From Phaeosaccion multiseriatum (lineage: Eukaryota > Ochrophyta, other classes), in the NCBI GenBank assembly GCA_965112735.1, contig OZ218955.1, positions 1,240,001 to 1,304,000 on the forward strand: 64,000 nucleotides of DNA, read 5' to 3'. How positions within the stretch are numbered: position 1 is the first letter of the stretch; each line of letters begins with the position of its first letter. Under the pieces are notes generated by a model. It ran no database searches. It saw nothing but the letters and a program-made list of their open reading frames with translations, and was not told where the DNA came from. Of this stretch, positions 1 through 10,984 are shown piece after piece. The position numbers and the translations under genes are program-made.

Positions 1-1408
1 CGTGTCCTTTTTCAGCAGCAAGGTGGAGGGATGTTGTACCGTCGTTGGCCCCTGTCTCCACCTTTGCCCCCGCAGAAAGAAGCCGCTCCACCACGGCCTC
101 GTGACCATCTTGAGCAGCAAGGTGGAGGGGAGTTGTGCCGTCGTTGGTCGCTGTCTCCACCTTTGCCCCCGTAGAGAGAAGCCGCTCCACCACGGCCTTT
201 TGACCTTTCCAAGCAGCAAGGTGAAGGGGTGTTGAACCATCGGGGGTCCTTGTCTCCACCTTTGCCCCCGCAGAAAAAAGCCGCTCCACCACGGCCTCGT
301 GACCTCCGTATGCGGCCATGTGCAGAGGAGTAAAGCCCTCGAGGTTGGACGCGAGTACGTCCGCCCCTGCAGCCAAAAGTAGCTTCACCACGGCCAAGCG
401 TCCTCTGTGAGCAGCGATCATGAGAGGAGTAAAGCCTTTGTGGCTCCTGGCCTCCACGTTGGCATGCTCATCGAGAAGCTGCTGCACGATGGACGTATGC
501 CCGTACTCCGAGGCTGCGTGAAGGGGAGTGTGGCCGCTCTCATCAGCCCTATCGATGTTGGCGTTGGCCCTGATCAACCGCTGCACCACACCCCCATGCC
601 CTTTTTGGGACGCCAGGACGAGTGGAGTCGTTCCGCTGATGTTGTCTGCTTTGTTTACATCCGCGCCCGCTGCAATGAGTCGCTCCACGACGGAGGTGTG
701 CCCATTCAGAGATGCCATCCAGATCGAAGTACATCCCTCATTATCAGCAGCATTGACACTGGCCCCCGCCAGAAGGAGCTGCTGCACAGTTGTAAGGTGC
801 CCGTCCTCGGCAGCCATAAACAAAGGCGTCACTCCTTCCAGATCGACCTGGTCTACACGGGCCCCGACATCCAACAGCCGCCCCACCACTTCATTGTGTC
901 CCCACCGGCTAGCCTCTATCAATGGCGTGATCCCGTACGACCCTCCCCCGGTGCTGAAGGAGGCCCCCTCCTGCAGCAGAAGGTCCACGACATCCAGTCG
1001 ACCGCATCTCGCAGCCCGTATCATAGCCGTAAGGCCTTCTTCGTCGAAAGGCTTCTCCAACATCGCTTTACCGTGCTTGTCGACGAGCTTCCTAACCAAC
1101 GCCTTCGCAGTGGAGAGGCTTTCCTTTCCAACGATGGCCTGATAGAGTCGCCGCGCCTGGTGTACAGGGGAGGGTTCGAAATAGAAGAAGAAGAGCTTGA
1201 GATCTGGTGCGATTCGCCGCAGCCGGACCGTAGCATGCTCCTCCTCAGCCCAGATGGTTCAACATAGCACGTCAGCTCCCCCGCTCGTAAGCGGTGCGGC
1301 GCTCATACATGCACCGCTGTCTTCCTCCTACCATGCAAGAACAACCGTCTCTCAGTTCAATTCACGCGCAGCTCTTACCTCTGGTGCTATGAGGGTCTGC
1401 TGCGCCAT
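1..1408 (-). CDS. Ankyrin-repeat protein (3' end outside window)
   Basis: Two exons are visible: 1408-1379 (start MAQQTLIAPE, followed by a GTAAGAG donor) and 1243 leftwards past position 1. After a helical N-terminal region of about 70 residues come ten complete ankyrin repeats and part of an eleventh, each of the G-x-TPLH-xAA-xxGH-xxVVxxLLxxGA type (for example 'GVTPLFMAAEDGH' and 'GTTPLHLAAQDGH'). The last three repeats, at about 1-300, are near-identical 99-bp units, a sign of recent tandem amplification. Ankyrin arrays bind proteins; no catalytic domain is visible, but the C terminus lies off the window. Exon 2 has no upstream in-frame ATG before a TGA, which is why the short first exon is proposed. 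That join is less certain than the repeat region. Confidence 0.8.
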
Positions 1409-2431
1409 GGTGAGGATGAATGGTTCCTCCTTCCCCAGCCTCTCTCGCCCTAAGGGGGAAGAGAATCCGGGGGGTCAGCCAGGCGTGTCGCACGAAGAAT
1501 TGACGAGGAGGAAGGGCTCTCTTTAACAACGCAGTCTGCCAATCACAACGGGGGGAAGGTGGTCCTGACTCAAGACAAGCCCCTCCTCCCCAGACGTGCC
1601 CCACTACAAGCGAAGAGGAAGGAGGGCTCTCTCAATAGCTTGCCACGCTCTGCCTATCAGGGTCCTTTCCCTTTGCTACACATTCCCGCATAGAAATGAA
1701 GAGGCGTCAGAGACACGGAGGCCGGAATATAAGTCAATGGCCCAGGCGTAGGCAGCCATTTCTTCCTTTCTCGTCGTTCACTTAACATCTGTGTGATGCC
1801 TTTCACAATGGGGGGTGGCTGCGAGACATGCGTGACTCGGTGACCCATGGATCGCACTGAGCGAGTGCAAGGCCACTCGACAGCGTCGCTCTCGCTCCCG
1901 TTGATTGCACCGCTCCACGACTCGCGACACGACACACGGGCGTTTCTCAATACACAGGCTTGTCCAAGAGGGCCCCTCGAGTTTTCCTCTCGGATATATA
2001 CTTCTCTGCGACGTGTAGGGGCTATATCAGTTTTACGAAGTATGTCTAACTTGTGTGTGTGCGTGTGTGTGTACGTGTGTGTGTACGCCTAGAACGCCTC
2101 CTATCTAGCCTGCCCCCCTCCTTGGAAGAGCAAAACCCCTACGAAGTCTGCAGATCCATGCACCAACCCCCCCACTCACACCTTGTCGAGGCAGCAGCAG
2201 TCCCTGGGCCACACACGACCCGTGCCGCCTCTCTCCAGAGCGTCCTCAGGCCCTAGAGAAGCACCGCCTCTTTCGCACCGCTCGCGCTGTTCACTCTCCC
2301 GCCGACATGCACCGCTGCTCTATGTGATGTTCCATGGTACCTCGCTCTCGATGCGCGGAGCTTTCCCGCCCATCTCGTCCGTTCGTCTCGGCCCGAATGA
2401 TTGTCGTCCCTCGTCGCGTCTTTTAGCCCTT
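1409..2431. other. Intergenic region, no gene seen
   Basis: About 1 kb between the start of the intact ankyrin gene and the 3' end of the broken one. It contains a short GT-rich tract near 2052-2088. The open frames here lack homology, introns or codon structure. It probably holds the promoter of the ankyrin gene and the terminator of the next one, but no motif is clear. Confidence 0.5.
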
Positions 2432-3452
2432 TCAGCTTATTTCCTCCGCCATGCTCTCCCACGTCTCGCTCCCGACACTCCAGGGCCTCTTCAGCGGCAA
2501 AACCCTGCTCTCCTTGCCGAATGTCGGGTCGGTCCTTCGCATCAGGTCCAGTGCGCTTTGAGATCGGAAGAAGGCTGCTGCTGCGTCTCTGAGTCGCTGC
2601 TCAATCTCAGGGCCCAGTCCATTCCGCCATGCCACAGCCAAGGCCTTGTCCACCGAGGCATCGGCTGAGAGGAGCTGCCGCGCAGTGTCATGCTGGTTGA
2701 CATAAATGGCAAGAAGCAGAGGGGTTGAGGCGTTTGGTGCCTGGGACATCGATCGGGGATCCGGCAGAGATGAGACGAGCGACGACGGCCTCGTGTCCAT
2801 AGTGAGCAGCAACGTGGGAGGGGTGTTGAGTACGTGCTGTCTGCACCTTTGCTCCCGCAGAAAGAAGCGGCTCCAACACGGCGTCGTGACCTTTGTGAGA
2901 GGCCATGTGTGCAGAGGAGTGGCGCCCTGGAGGTTAGACGCGAGTACGTCAGCCCCTGCAGCCAAAAGCAGCTTCACCACGGCCAGACACCCTCTGAGAG
3001 CAGCGATCATGAGAGGAGTAAAGCCCTCATCGTCCCTGGCATGCACGTTGGCATGTTCATCAAGGAGCTGCTGCACGATGGACGCATGCCCGTGTGTGTC
3101 TCTGAGTCGCCGCTCAACCCCAGGGCCCGGTCCATCCCGCCGTGCCGCAGCCAAGGCCTTGTCCACCGAGGCATCGGCCGACAGGAGCTGCCGCGAGTGC
3201 CATGGAGCTGCCGCGAGTGCCAGATGACGGCAAGTAGAGGGGTGACGCCGCCGCGTCGTAGGGTGCCGACGCTCAGAGGTTCGGCATCAATGGGGGGGAT
3301 CCTGCAGAGATGAGACGAGCGACGACGGCTTCGTGCCCATTCCGCGCAGCGAGAGTAAGGGGTGACATGCCGTTGTTCCCTGCCGCCTCCACCGGTGCTC
3401 CCTCAGAGAGAAGGCGCTTAACCACGGCGTCGTGACCTTCGTGAGCGGCCAT
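2432..3452 (-). pseudogene. Second ankyrin-repeat locus, disrupted
   Basis: A paralogue of the neighbouring ankyrin gene: 'ASIVQQLLDEHANV' and 'LAVVKLLLAAGADVLASN' recur in both. Coding starts at ATG 3452 (MAAHEGHDAVVKRLLSEG) and the last open frame ends at 2432. The frame breaks at least three times. A 20-bp direct duplication near 3188-3227 shifts it; an extra CA pair near 2908 follows 'GATPLH'; a third break near 2740 follows 'GSPIDVPG'. The segment 'LSADASVDKALA..R.G.GP..E.RLRD' occurs twice (near 3170 and 2650), so the locus also carries an internal duplication. It is either a decaying gene or carries assembly errors. Short introns could hide some breaks, but no convincing splice pairs were seen. 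Confidence 0.65.
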
Positions 3453-3680
3453 AGAGAGAGAGAGAGAAAGAGAGGGGAAAAAAGAAACTCAAACTCCTCC
3501 TCCCCCTTCAACTCTCTCATCCTTCCCCCCTCCTCTCCACCTGAAGCCCTCTTGTGTCCAAGAGCTGGGTAGATTTCATCACGCTGCTGCGATACTGCTG
3601 CGTTTCCTCCAACCTTTCTCCCTTTTCCTCAGCCGTTCTTAGGAGGCTTGATCGGGGGGGATTTCCACCATCAGGTCAAC

Positions 3681-4407
3681 ATGTTGTCGTCACGTCTGAG
3701 GCGCAGCGCTCTGGCTGCAGCGACTTCGAAGCCATCATCGTCAGGACGAGCAGCAGCAGGACCAGCAGCAACAACAGTGCTGCGAAGCCAGCAGACCTAC
3801 AGAGTGAGCACTGCCAGCAGCACACAGACTCTCGTGACGGGAGGTGTGCGAAGCTTCCATCAGATCCGCTCCACACCATCCGCTCCCCTCCTCATAGCAG
3901 CCGCAGGGTTGAGGGGAAACTGCTGTCGCCTATGGTCTGGAGTGGTAACTCCTCCCCCCCTGCAGCAGCAGCGGCAGGAGGAGGAGCGGGAGAGGGGACA
4001 CAAGTGGGGAGGGCAGGGGCAAGTGATGCTCAGCACGGGCAGCCGAGCGATGAGCTCCAGCAGTGGAGGTGACGACAAGGTGGGAAGGGAGGCAGGGTGG
4101 AGGCGGGTGGTGGGGGGGGGGGCAGTAGGGGGTCAAGAGCGGGAGGGTAGGAGACGCAAAGAGTAGAGGGTAGAATCGATGTGCAAAGCACACCACCCCG
4201 TAGCACTCATAAGGCCCCTGGCTTTTTGCCCTGGCCTGATGATGGGTGCTCAAAGGCGTATTCAGATCTCCCAGATGATCTCACCTCCCGCCCCCTTGTG
4301 CATCTTGCTCCCTATCCACACACGACCCCATGTTTTTGTCTCTATGATGTTTGTTTTTTGCTTGCGCACCGCGCGGCCCACTTTCTGGGGCCCATTTCGG
4401 CGTGCGG

Positions 4408-4448
<41 letters not shown>

Positions 4449-5048
4449 GAGGAGGAGGAACAACAGGAGCTGAAGCAAGAGAAAATCGCCTGGGGTCAAA
4501 TAGCTGTTGTGTCCGTCGTGCTTAGTGTGGTTGTCGTTGGACTCGGCTTCACTTTCATGGAACTCAACCCCTTCAGAGTGTCTCCCAATACCGTCTTCTC
4601 GGCTGTGAGTGTGGGAGGGGGGGGGGGGTGTAGGGCGAGGGGCGAGGGGGCTGAGATATGTTTTGACGCCAAGTTCATGTGAAGGCATAAGAGCAGGCCT
4701 TGCTCGGCGCACAAGCAAGCAAGCCATACCATGCTGCTCTAGGTTCTGATATCGATTCTCATTGTCTGCCTTTCCCCCCTCCTCCCATATCCCAATTTCT
4801 CCTTGCTTACGATACACATCATGTCATCTCATCTTGCCCATCTTGCTCGCTTACATCACAAAAGGCCTTCGAGGCCGTGCAAGGAGACCCCGATGTGACC
4901 AATCACTTCGGCAGCCCGCTTACGGCGCACGGAAGGGAGCACGGGGGCCATCGGGAAGGACGGAGGAATTTTGTGGAGCACGAAGAGTTCGTAGCGCCAG
5001 AGGATGGCAGCGAACGGCTGCGCATCAGGTGGGGTGGATTGCTTCTCG

Positions 5049-5094
<46 letters not shown>

Positions 5095-6072
5095 GCTGTT
5101 TTTGTTGTTGGTATTGTTGCTGTTGCTGTTTTTGTTGTTGGTATTGTTGTTGTTGGGTCTGTGCGGTGGCCTCGCTGCCTGATACTCGGGTCTCTTCCAA
5201 AGCTCTCCCATGGTCACACCTACCCGCTTCTACCCCATAGGTTTCGTCTTTCTTTTCTTCCTTTCTCGCTTTCTCGCTTCCTTCCCCTCCCTCCCTCTTT
5301 CCTTCCCTCCCTCCCTCCCGCCCCCTCCCTTCCGCCTCCTCTTCTCTCAATCCCCCCGTCCCTCTCCTCCGCCCCTCCGTCCCTCTCCTCCCTCCCCCCT
5401 CAGGTTCCACATCAAGGGTGCCTACTCGGAGGGCCTTGTGTTCGCAGAGGTGTCTAAGAAGATGAAGGGCGAGTGGGTATACCTCATGACTCAGGACTTG
5501 AGGTCAGGGCACATCATCTGCTTGCACGACAAACGGGCTGAGATCATGGCCATGGTGAGTGGGAGGGAGAGGGGAGCGGAGGGGAGGGGAGGAGGGGGGA
5601 AGGAGGGCTTCACAGAGGTGAGGGAGGGGGTGGTGCAGAGAGAGGCGGAGAGAAGGAGAGAGAGACAGAGAAATGGAGAGGGAGAGAAGGAGAAGAGAGA
5701 GAGACAGAGAAATGGAGAGGGAGAGAAGGAGAAGAGAGAGAGACAGAGAAATGGAGAGGGAGAGAAGGAGAAGAGAGAGAGACAGAGAAATGGAGAGGGA
5801 GAGAAGGAGAAGAGAGAGAGACACAGAGAGACAGAATACTGAGGATACAGAGGTGAGACGTGTACTTTCTCCCTATACGCCTCTAAGAACTTTCTTTAAG
5901 AACTTTCTTACAACTGGAACCTTGGAACATTCTTTTCTGACGTGCGTCCCCCATCATCTCCCCGTCCTCGTCCTTTTGCTCCTTATCACCACCATCCCAT
6001 GTGCAGGCGGGTGCCAACAGCGAGGAGGAGAAGGGAGCGCTCTCCAAGCTGCTGGGGGGTGGCCGTTGGTAG
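3681..6072 (+). CDS. TIM21: Mitochondrial import inner membrane translocase subunit Tim21
   Basis: Five exons: 3681-4079, about 4413-4604, 4865-5028, 5404-5554 and 6007-6072, giving about 323 residues. An Arg/Ser/Ala-rich N terminus (MLSSRLRRSALAAATSKPSS) fits a mitochondrial presequence. A Gln/Glu-rich stretch precedes one membrane span (IAVVSVVLSVVVVGLGF). The conserved Tim21 domain follows ('NTVFSA-AFEAVQGDP', 'HFGSPLTAHGRE', 'RLRIRFHIKGAYSEGLVFAEV', 'GEWVYLMTQDLRSG'). Tim21 links TIM23 to the TOM complex and the respiratory chain from the intermembrane-space side. The exon 2 acceptor is the weakest boundary, with in-frame alternatives near 4270; the others keep frame exactly. Introns 3 and 4 hold (TTG)n and a 39-bp purine repeat. 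Confidence 0.88.
5641..5822 (+). repeat. 39-bp purine minisatellite in TIM21 intron 4
   Basis: About 4.6 copies of a 39-bp unit (core 'gacagagaaatggagaggga'), almost entirely A and G on the transcribed strand, lying in the donor-proximal half of the intron. Its translation (RERQRNGEGEKEK repeats) is not a protein; canonical splice sites flank it at 5555 and 6006. Confidence 0.85.
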
Positions 6073-6834
6073 TAGTAGCAGTTGGTGATACAGCAGCAGT
6101 AGTAAGAAAGAAAAGGAGGAAAAAAAAAAGATACACTGCCCAGGCATGCAGGGGAAGAGGGGCCCGGGGGGGTGGGGAGGGGGGAAAAGGCTGCCGAGGC
6201 TATCCATCCTCGGCAAAAGAGTTTGCTATGGAAGCTTCTTGTTTGCACCCTCCCCCCCTCTCTGACAACTTACACGCTCCATAGAGCCTGCCCCAGGGTG
6301 GAGGCTCCTTGGAAGGAAAGGAAGGAAGCCATGGGAGGTCCTGCTTCGCCTGGCGGACGGATAGGGTATCCGACCTTCGTGAGCGAAGCGCCCTCTGCCC
6401 GTCTGCAAGTCTTCCCCTCTACTCCGGTGCCCCTCGGCTGTGCCTCCTGTACTTCGGTGGGGTCGGAGGACGCGGGGAGTGTTGAGAGAATGGGAGGGGG
6501 TAGCAGCAACAGCAAACAGAGACTACAGAAGACAGGGAAGATGGAAAGGGGAAGGAGGATCGTGATACCGATCCGTGATTATAAAAAGGCAAGAGTTTCT
6601 TACAATGTAGAGAGTCGAAGAGAGGGACCAGGCGCAGTACGAGTTTCAGTTTGTTTCATTGGCTTATCCGACCCTGACCTTCCCACATTCCTTCTTGCTC
6701 GGGTTGCTTTTCTGCTTCGCTGCTGGCTAAAGAGGGTAAAGCTGTTGGTCCCGCTCACAATGAGCTTCTATTTACTGGGGCATTGCTGAACTGCGTGTCA
6801 ACATATCGCCTCTTCCCGAAGAAAGTGGAGTGCG
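6073..6834. other. Intergenic region between TIM21 and the P-loop ATPase
   Basis: Begins directly after the TIM21 stop with a copy of the dispersed motif 'gcagttggtgatacagcagc' (6078-6097). The remainder is GC-neutral sequence with no convincing gene. It would contain the TIM21 3' UTR and the promoter of the next gene in the same direction. Confidence 0.5.
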
Positions 6835-9014
6835 ATGGCCTCAGAAGAGGAGCTTGAGGTTGAGGGGCTTGAGGCTGAAGGTGTGGACGTCGCCGACGTC
6901 AACCCCTTGCTTACGAAGTCCGTGAAGGAGCTCGTTCGAAGAGAGGAGCCCTACCCTCAGATAAGGAAGGACGGCTCCACCAACGAAGGGTACTTCCGCG
7001 ACCCCAACACCTTCACCCCTTACGACGAGGAAGCCCTGAGTCTCCCGCCCGAGCGCACCAATGAGTATGTATACGATACGCAGTGCCATGCGGCGGAGCA
7101 GACGCTGGCTTCGATCATCGAAATGGGTAATAACTGGGTGCACCTTGTGGCCCAAATGCAGAGTGGAAAGACAGGCGTGATGCGACAGCTCACGTACCTG
7201 CTCACGCACACGACGAGCGCCCACTGCCGCGAGCTGCAGCGGCGGATGGGCTTGACGGATGACTCGGGCTCTACGCAGGACTTTTGCTGGGTCATCAACG
7301 CCATCTCCGACAGCCTCCTCTTGGAGCAGACGAGACTCACCTTGGGCACCATCCCTGGCTTCGACGCCGCCAACCGAGTGTTCCACACACCCCAGATTAA
7401 GGAAATGGAGAAGTGGTTCCCGAAGATGCGGCAAAAGTCCGTCATTATGCACGACGAGAGTCACTATGGTTCCAACTCGTCCGGTCGAATGTCGAAAATC
7501 TTCGACAAGCTCGAGGCGCCCGCGTACTTCGATGGACCCGCCATGAAGAAGAATGAGCTGTACGTTGTCTCCGTCTCCGCCACACCCTTCCCCGAGATGG
7601 GGGAGAATGCACATGCAGATGTGTCGGACGGGGTGGGAATGGTACGGATGGAAACGGGGAACGGCTACTATGGGGTGAGTGACATGCTGAGGAGGACCAA
7701 TCCACCCGTTCTCGTGGATACCAAGTCCGACCGCTTCTGTCAGCGACTCTTTAAGGCGTACAAGCCACCCAAGAAGACCAAGACCAAGGCGACGAAGGGA
7801 GGGGGGAAGGGCAAGGAGGAGGAGAAGAAGGAGGAGCATACGCTGCTGACGAGGAAGGAGGCAGCCGAGTTTCGGACAACCATGGACGAACTCGTGGGCA
7901 AGATGGTCGCCATCCGTACGCAGCAGAAGGGCGGCAAGGGCTACTATGCCTTCGTCCGCGCAGGCGGGACCAAAGAGAAGATGGCATGGAGGGGGAGGTT
8001 CCAACAGCATATGGCAACCCACGCCAGGGGGCAGGTGCTTGTGCTGGAGTGGGACACAGAAAAGGGAAACTCGGACGTGCTCTCCACCTACAACAAGGCC
8101 ATGAGGGAGCTCTATCCGGACACGTGGCAAGACGTGGGGGTAGGGCAGGGGACTGGCAAAGGTCAGGACCACCTCGCTACTCTGCTGGCCGTGGAGCCAC
8201 CGCTGATTGTAGTGATCCTCATCAAGGCCATGCTCAAGTGCGGAAAGAGCATCAAGACGGGCAACGTGGGCCTCGTGCTGGAATGTGAGTAGGATGGGAG
8301 GAAGGGAAAGTTGAGAGTTTCCGTTTCAGTTTGCCCTTTTATGCTCGCGCTTTCATCAACCTCTCAAGTATCGGGTTGGGTTTGTTCGGTCGGTGTGTGG
8401 TGGGTGGGCGGTCGGTCACCTACGGCAAAGCAGCTCTCCCTCCAGTCACTCACGCCTCTGCCCACCTTGCTTGCTTTGGTGCGCGTGTGTGTGTGTGTTC
8501 GCTCTCATTTTTTTTGCATTAGATCCTGCCAACGCCTCAAATGTGGACACAGTTGTGCAAGGTCAGTGGGAATGTCAGGGGAAGGAGGAAGGGGGTGAGG
8601 GAGGAAGGGGGCTTTGTAAGTCAACACACGCCTCACGCACGTATGCGTCCTGCTCTACCCACCCACCCACAGGGCTTGTTGGGCGCTGCTGCGGTTATGG
8701 CAAGAGAGATGACAACGGTAAGTGCGTGGGAGAGGAGGATGGATCGCGCCCTTCACTCCTCCTTACTTTAACCCCACCCCATCCCTCTCTCTCCGTCTCC
8801 AGTCACCATCTGGGCGGATCGACTGTGTGTGGAGCTCTACGCTGCGTGGGTGCAGGACCCAACCCACATCCCCGAGGGAAGGAAGCCAAACGTTAACTTT
8901 GAGAACAACATGTACCAGGCGCAACAGACGAGGCACAGCAAGAAGGGCAAGAAGGGAGGTCGCAAGAGGTCCATACTGCCCAAGTGGATCAAGTGGATAC
9001 CCTGCGTAAGTTAA
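6835..9014 (+). CDS. SF2 helicase-like / Z1-like P-loop ATPase
   Basis: Four exons: 6835-8284, 8523-8561, 8673-8717 and 8803-9014, giving 581 residues. Visible motifs are a Walker A 'AQMQSGKT' (106-113), a DExH-type Walker B 'HDESH' (206-210), motif III-like 'SAT' (248-250), a helicase-C-like 'CGKSIKTGNVGLVLE', and a motif VI-like 'VQGLVGRCCGYGK' whose arginine could be the finger residue. A Lys/Glu-rich loop sits near 315-335 and the C terminus is basic ('KKGKKGGRKRS'). The QSGKT form of Walker A recalls Z1-type and restriction-associated ATPases more than cellular DEAD-box helicases. A role in remodelling or cutting nucleic acid is inferred; no nuclease motif was found. The final codons contain a perfect GTAAGT, so another exon downstream cannot be excluded. 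Confidence 0.75.
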
Positions 9015-9440
9015 GGACGAGAGGAGGAGGAGGAGGAGGAGGAGGAGGATGACGGGGCCTTGTAGGGGCTTTACTCGCCCCCCCTCATGTTTATATTGAA
9101 GGGGCTGTGCCCCTCACAGCCAGCAAAAGCAGCAATGAGAAGGCGCCTTTTCATTGTATTTGTATTTGAAGGAAAGCCTACCAATGAGGCTGTCCAACTT
9201 CGTCATATAATAGAATACATGGGGCAAAATTTTGTATGTACGGTGTCAAGGACTGCACGATTAGCGCCTCATTCGCTCGACTAATGTCTTCACGTACTCA
9301 GTCCTATGCGTCAGCTTCTGTTGTCAGCTTTAAGCGCGGATTCATGAGGGGGTGGGCACCCGCAGGGCTCCCACCTGCTGCTGCTGCTGCTGCTGCTGCT
9401 GCCTCTGCTCCAGAGGTCGTCATAAACGGGCAGTTACAGG
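9015..9440. other. Spacer with short GGA and CTG tracts
   Basis: Convergent spacer between the plus-strand ATPase and the minus-strand hypothetical gene. It holds short (GGA)n and (CTG)n runs and a relatively AT-rich stretch at 9150-9250. One open frame there (containing 'EGKPTNEAVQLRHIIEYMG') could be a terminal exon of the ATPase gene but has no supporting evidence. Confidence 0.4.
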
Positions 9441-10085
9441 TCAGGCGCCACCTCTACTCTCGGCGGGGGGCAGAGCTCGCACCCATTGCTGCTGTAATGC
9501 GTTGCTGTGCAGGCCCCAGTTGCGGCTGCAGAGCGTGAGAAGGCCCTGCATTGCAGAAGTATGCTGCTGGTGCTGGTGCTGGTGCTGGTGCTGCTGCGGC
9601 TGCTGCTGAGGTTGAGCTACAAATAGAGCTCCTCCTACTCCTGCTACTCGTGCTGCTACTGGTGCTACTGGTGCTGCCGGTGGTGGTGGTGCTGCTCTAT
9701 CTTGGTCGCTCTGCATCCTTCTTCCTCCTTCCTCCTCCAGTGCCTTCCTCTCGTGCTCCCTCATTTGCCGCCGCTGCCGAATCAGTTCCTCGATCCCTGC
9801 CTCCTCTTCTTCCTCCTCCACCGCGCTCTGCTCCTCCCCGCCCCCGATCCCCGCAACACGCTTCCGTCTCCGCAAGTACTTCCTCAGGAACTCCCTCTTG
9901 CTCATGGTAGAGAGCTCGAGTGGCGTGTAGTACATGGCTGGTTTGAGAGAGTGTAGCTCCCTTCGCCCCTCCATCAGCTTCACCTGAACGGTCGAATTGA
10001 AGGTGACTTTGGCCCCCGCCCTCCCGACTGCGTGTACTGCTTTTTTGCCCACCTTTGACCTGCTATTCCATACCCGCGCCCACAT
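9441..10085 (-). CDS. Hypothetical protein, 214 residues
   Basis: Single open frame from ATG 10085. The N-terminal half looks like real protein: 'KVTFNSTVQVKLMEG', then 'MYYTPLELSTMSKREFLRKY', then a basic and acidic helical stretch ('RRRKRV', EEEEEE, 'IRQRRQMREHERKALEEE'). The C-terminal third is low complexity (Gln/His runs from CTG/CAG repeats). The pattern of a short beta strand followed by 'YYTPLEL' and charged helices resembles small uncharacterised proteins of stramenopiles, but no family name is justified. The ATG is preceded by 'ctccag' hmm-free pyrimidine-poor sequence that could still serve as an acceptor, so a further upstream exon is possible. Confidence 0.5.
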   Translation of the reverse strand: MWARVWNSRSKVGKKAVHAVGRAGAKVTFNSTVQVKLMEGRRELHSLKPAMYYTPLELSTMSKREFLRKYLRRRKRVAGIGGGEEQSAVEEEEEEAGIEELIRQRRQMREHERKALEEEGGRRMQSDQDRAAPPPPAAPVAPVAARVAGVGGALFVAQPQQQPQQHQHQHQHQQHTSAMQGLLTLCSRNWGLHSNALQQQWVRALPPAESRGGA

Positions 10086-10631
10086 CTGGACCCTGTTGCT
10101 TCTGCCTCAGGAGCAGGGCTGGAGCGTGAAGCGTGCCTGGGAGGGTTAAGTCCAGCGCTGAGCCTCTCGCGCAAGTGTGTGGGTCCCAAAGCCGGCTTTG
10201 GGGTCCGCTCAAATTCCTTCTCTCTCTCTCTCTCCAAGCAACTCTACTGCTACTGCTGGTGCTATTACTACTTCTGCTTGTTTGTATGAGTCTGTCTGTC
10301 TGAGGAGTAGGGATGTGGTGTGAGGCTCTGAGTCCTCTACAGTTGTACAGTAGACGCGGGGGAAAGGAAGGGGGAAAGAAGGATTATTTTTACGGCGTTT
10401 TTTTTTTTGAAAGAAGAAGGAATCATTTTACTTTTAAGGGGATAGAACGCTTGGCGACCCTTCGTCTCTTCACCTTCCATCTATTTCCTTCCTTACAGCA
10501 TTGCAGCTACTAACCTCTCACTTTCCTTAATCTCTCCTACAACTCCCTCCCTCCCTCCGTCCGCCCCTCCCTCCCAATAAGCTCCTCCAAGCGAGGAATG
10601 AGCAGCGCATAGCTCACCCTCACGCTCACGC
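10086..10631. other. Spacer with a small perfect palindrome
   Basis: No gene recognised. 'ccaaagccggctttgg' at 10186-10201 is a perfect 16-bp palindrome; the rest is CT-rich with some AT-rich patches. Confidence 0.4.
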
Positions 10632-10972
10632 TCGACCCCTGACACGCTATCGCTCACATTCTCGATAGCGCGCTATCGCGCCCCGGCGGGCCCGATAGCG
10701 CGCTATCGGCCGCCGGCCAATAGCGGATAGCGTGCCGGCTGGCGCCGGCCGATAGCGGATAGCGCGCCGGCTGGCGTCAGCTCTCCCCCCCCCCCCCCCC
10801 GGTGCGGTAGCAGCTGACGCTGGCGATAGCGGATAGCGCGCCGGCTGGCGCCGGCGATAGCGGATAGCGAGCCGGCTGCGCGCCGGCGATAGCGGATAGC
10901 GCGCCGGAGATAGCGGATAGCGTGCCGGCTGGCGCCGGCGATAGCGATAGCGGATAGCGTGTCAGGGGTCGA
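10632..10972. mobile_element. MITE-like element, copy 1 (19-bp TIRs, 6-bp TSD)
   Basis: A 341-bp element. The first 19 bases (tcgacccctgacacgctat, 10632-10650) are the exact reverse complement of the last 19 (10954-10972). TCACGC flanks both sides (10626-10631 and 10973-10978), a candidate target-site duplication. The interior is about eight imperfect copies of a 30-bp GC-rich unit built from 'gatagcggatagcg' and 'ccggctggcgccgg', each strongly palindromic. It has no coding capacity. It sits a few bases past the RNase II stop codon. A related shorter copy lies at 38039-38162. The non-autonomous DNA transposon class is inferred from TIR plus TSD. Confidence 0.75.
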
Positions 10973-10984
10973 TCACGCCCACTC

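Noticed and set aside
3554-4072. Alternative plus-strand frame over TIM21 exon 1
   Set aside because: The frame from ATG 3681 gives a presequence that joins the Tim21 domain; the other frame does not.
6841-8172. 443-codon open frame on the minus strand opposite the P-loop ATPase exon
   Set aside because: It mirrors a conserved exon with Walker motifs on the plus strand and has no family features of its own; GC-rich third positions keep the antisense frame open.
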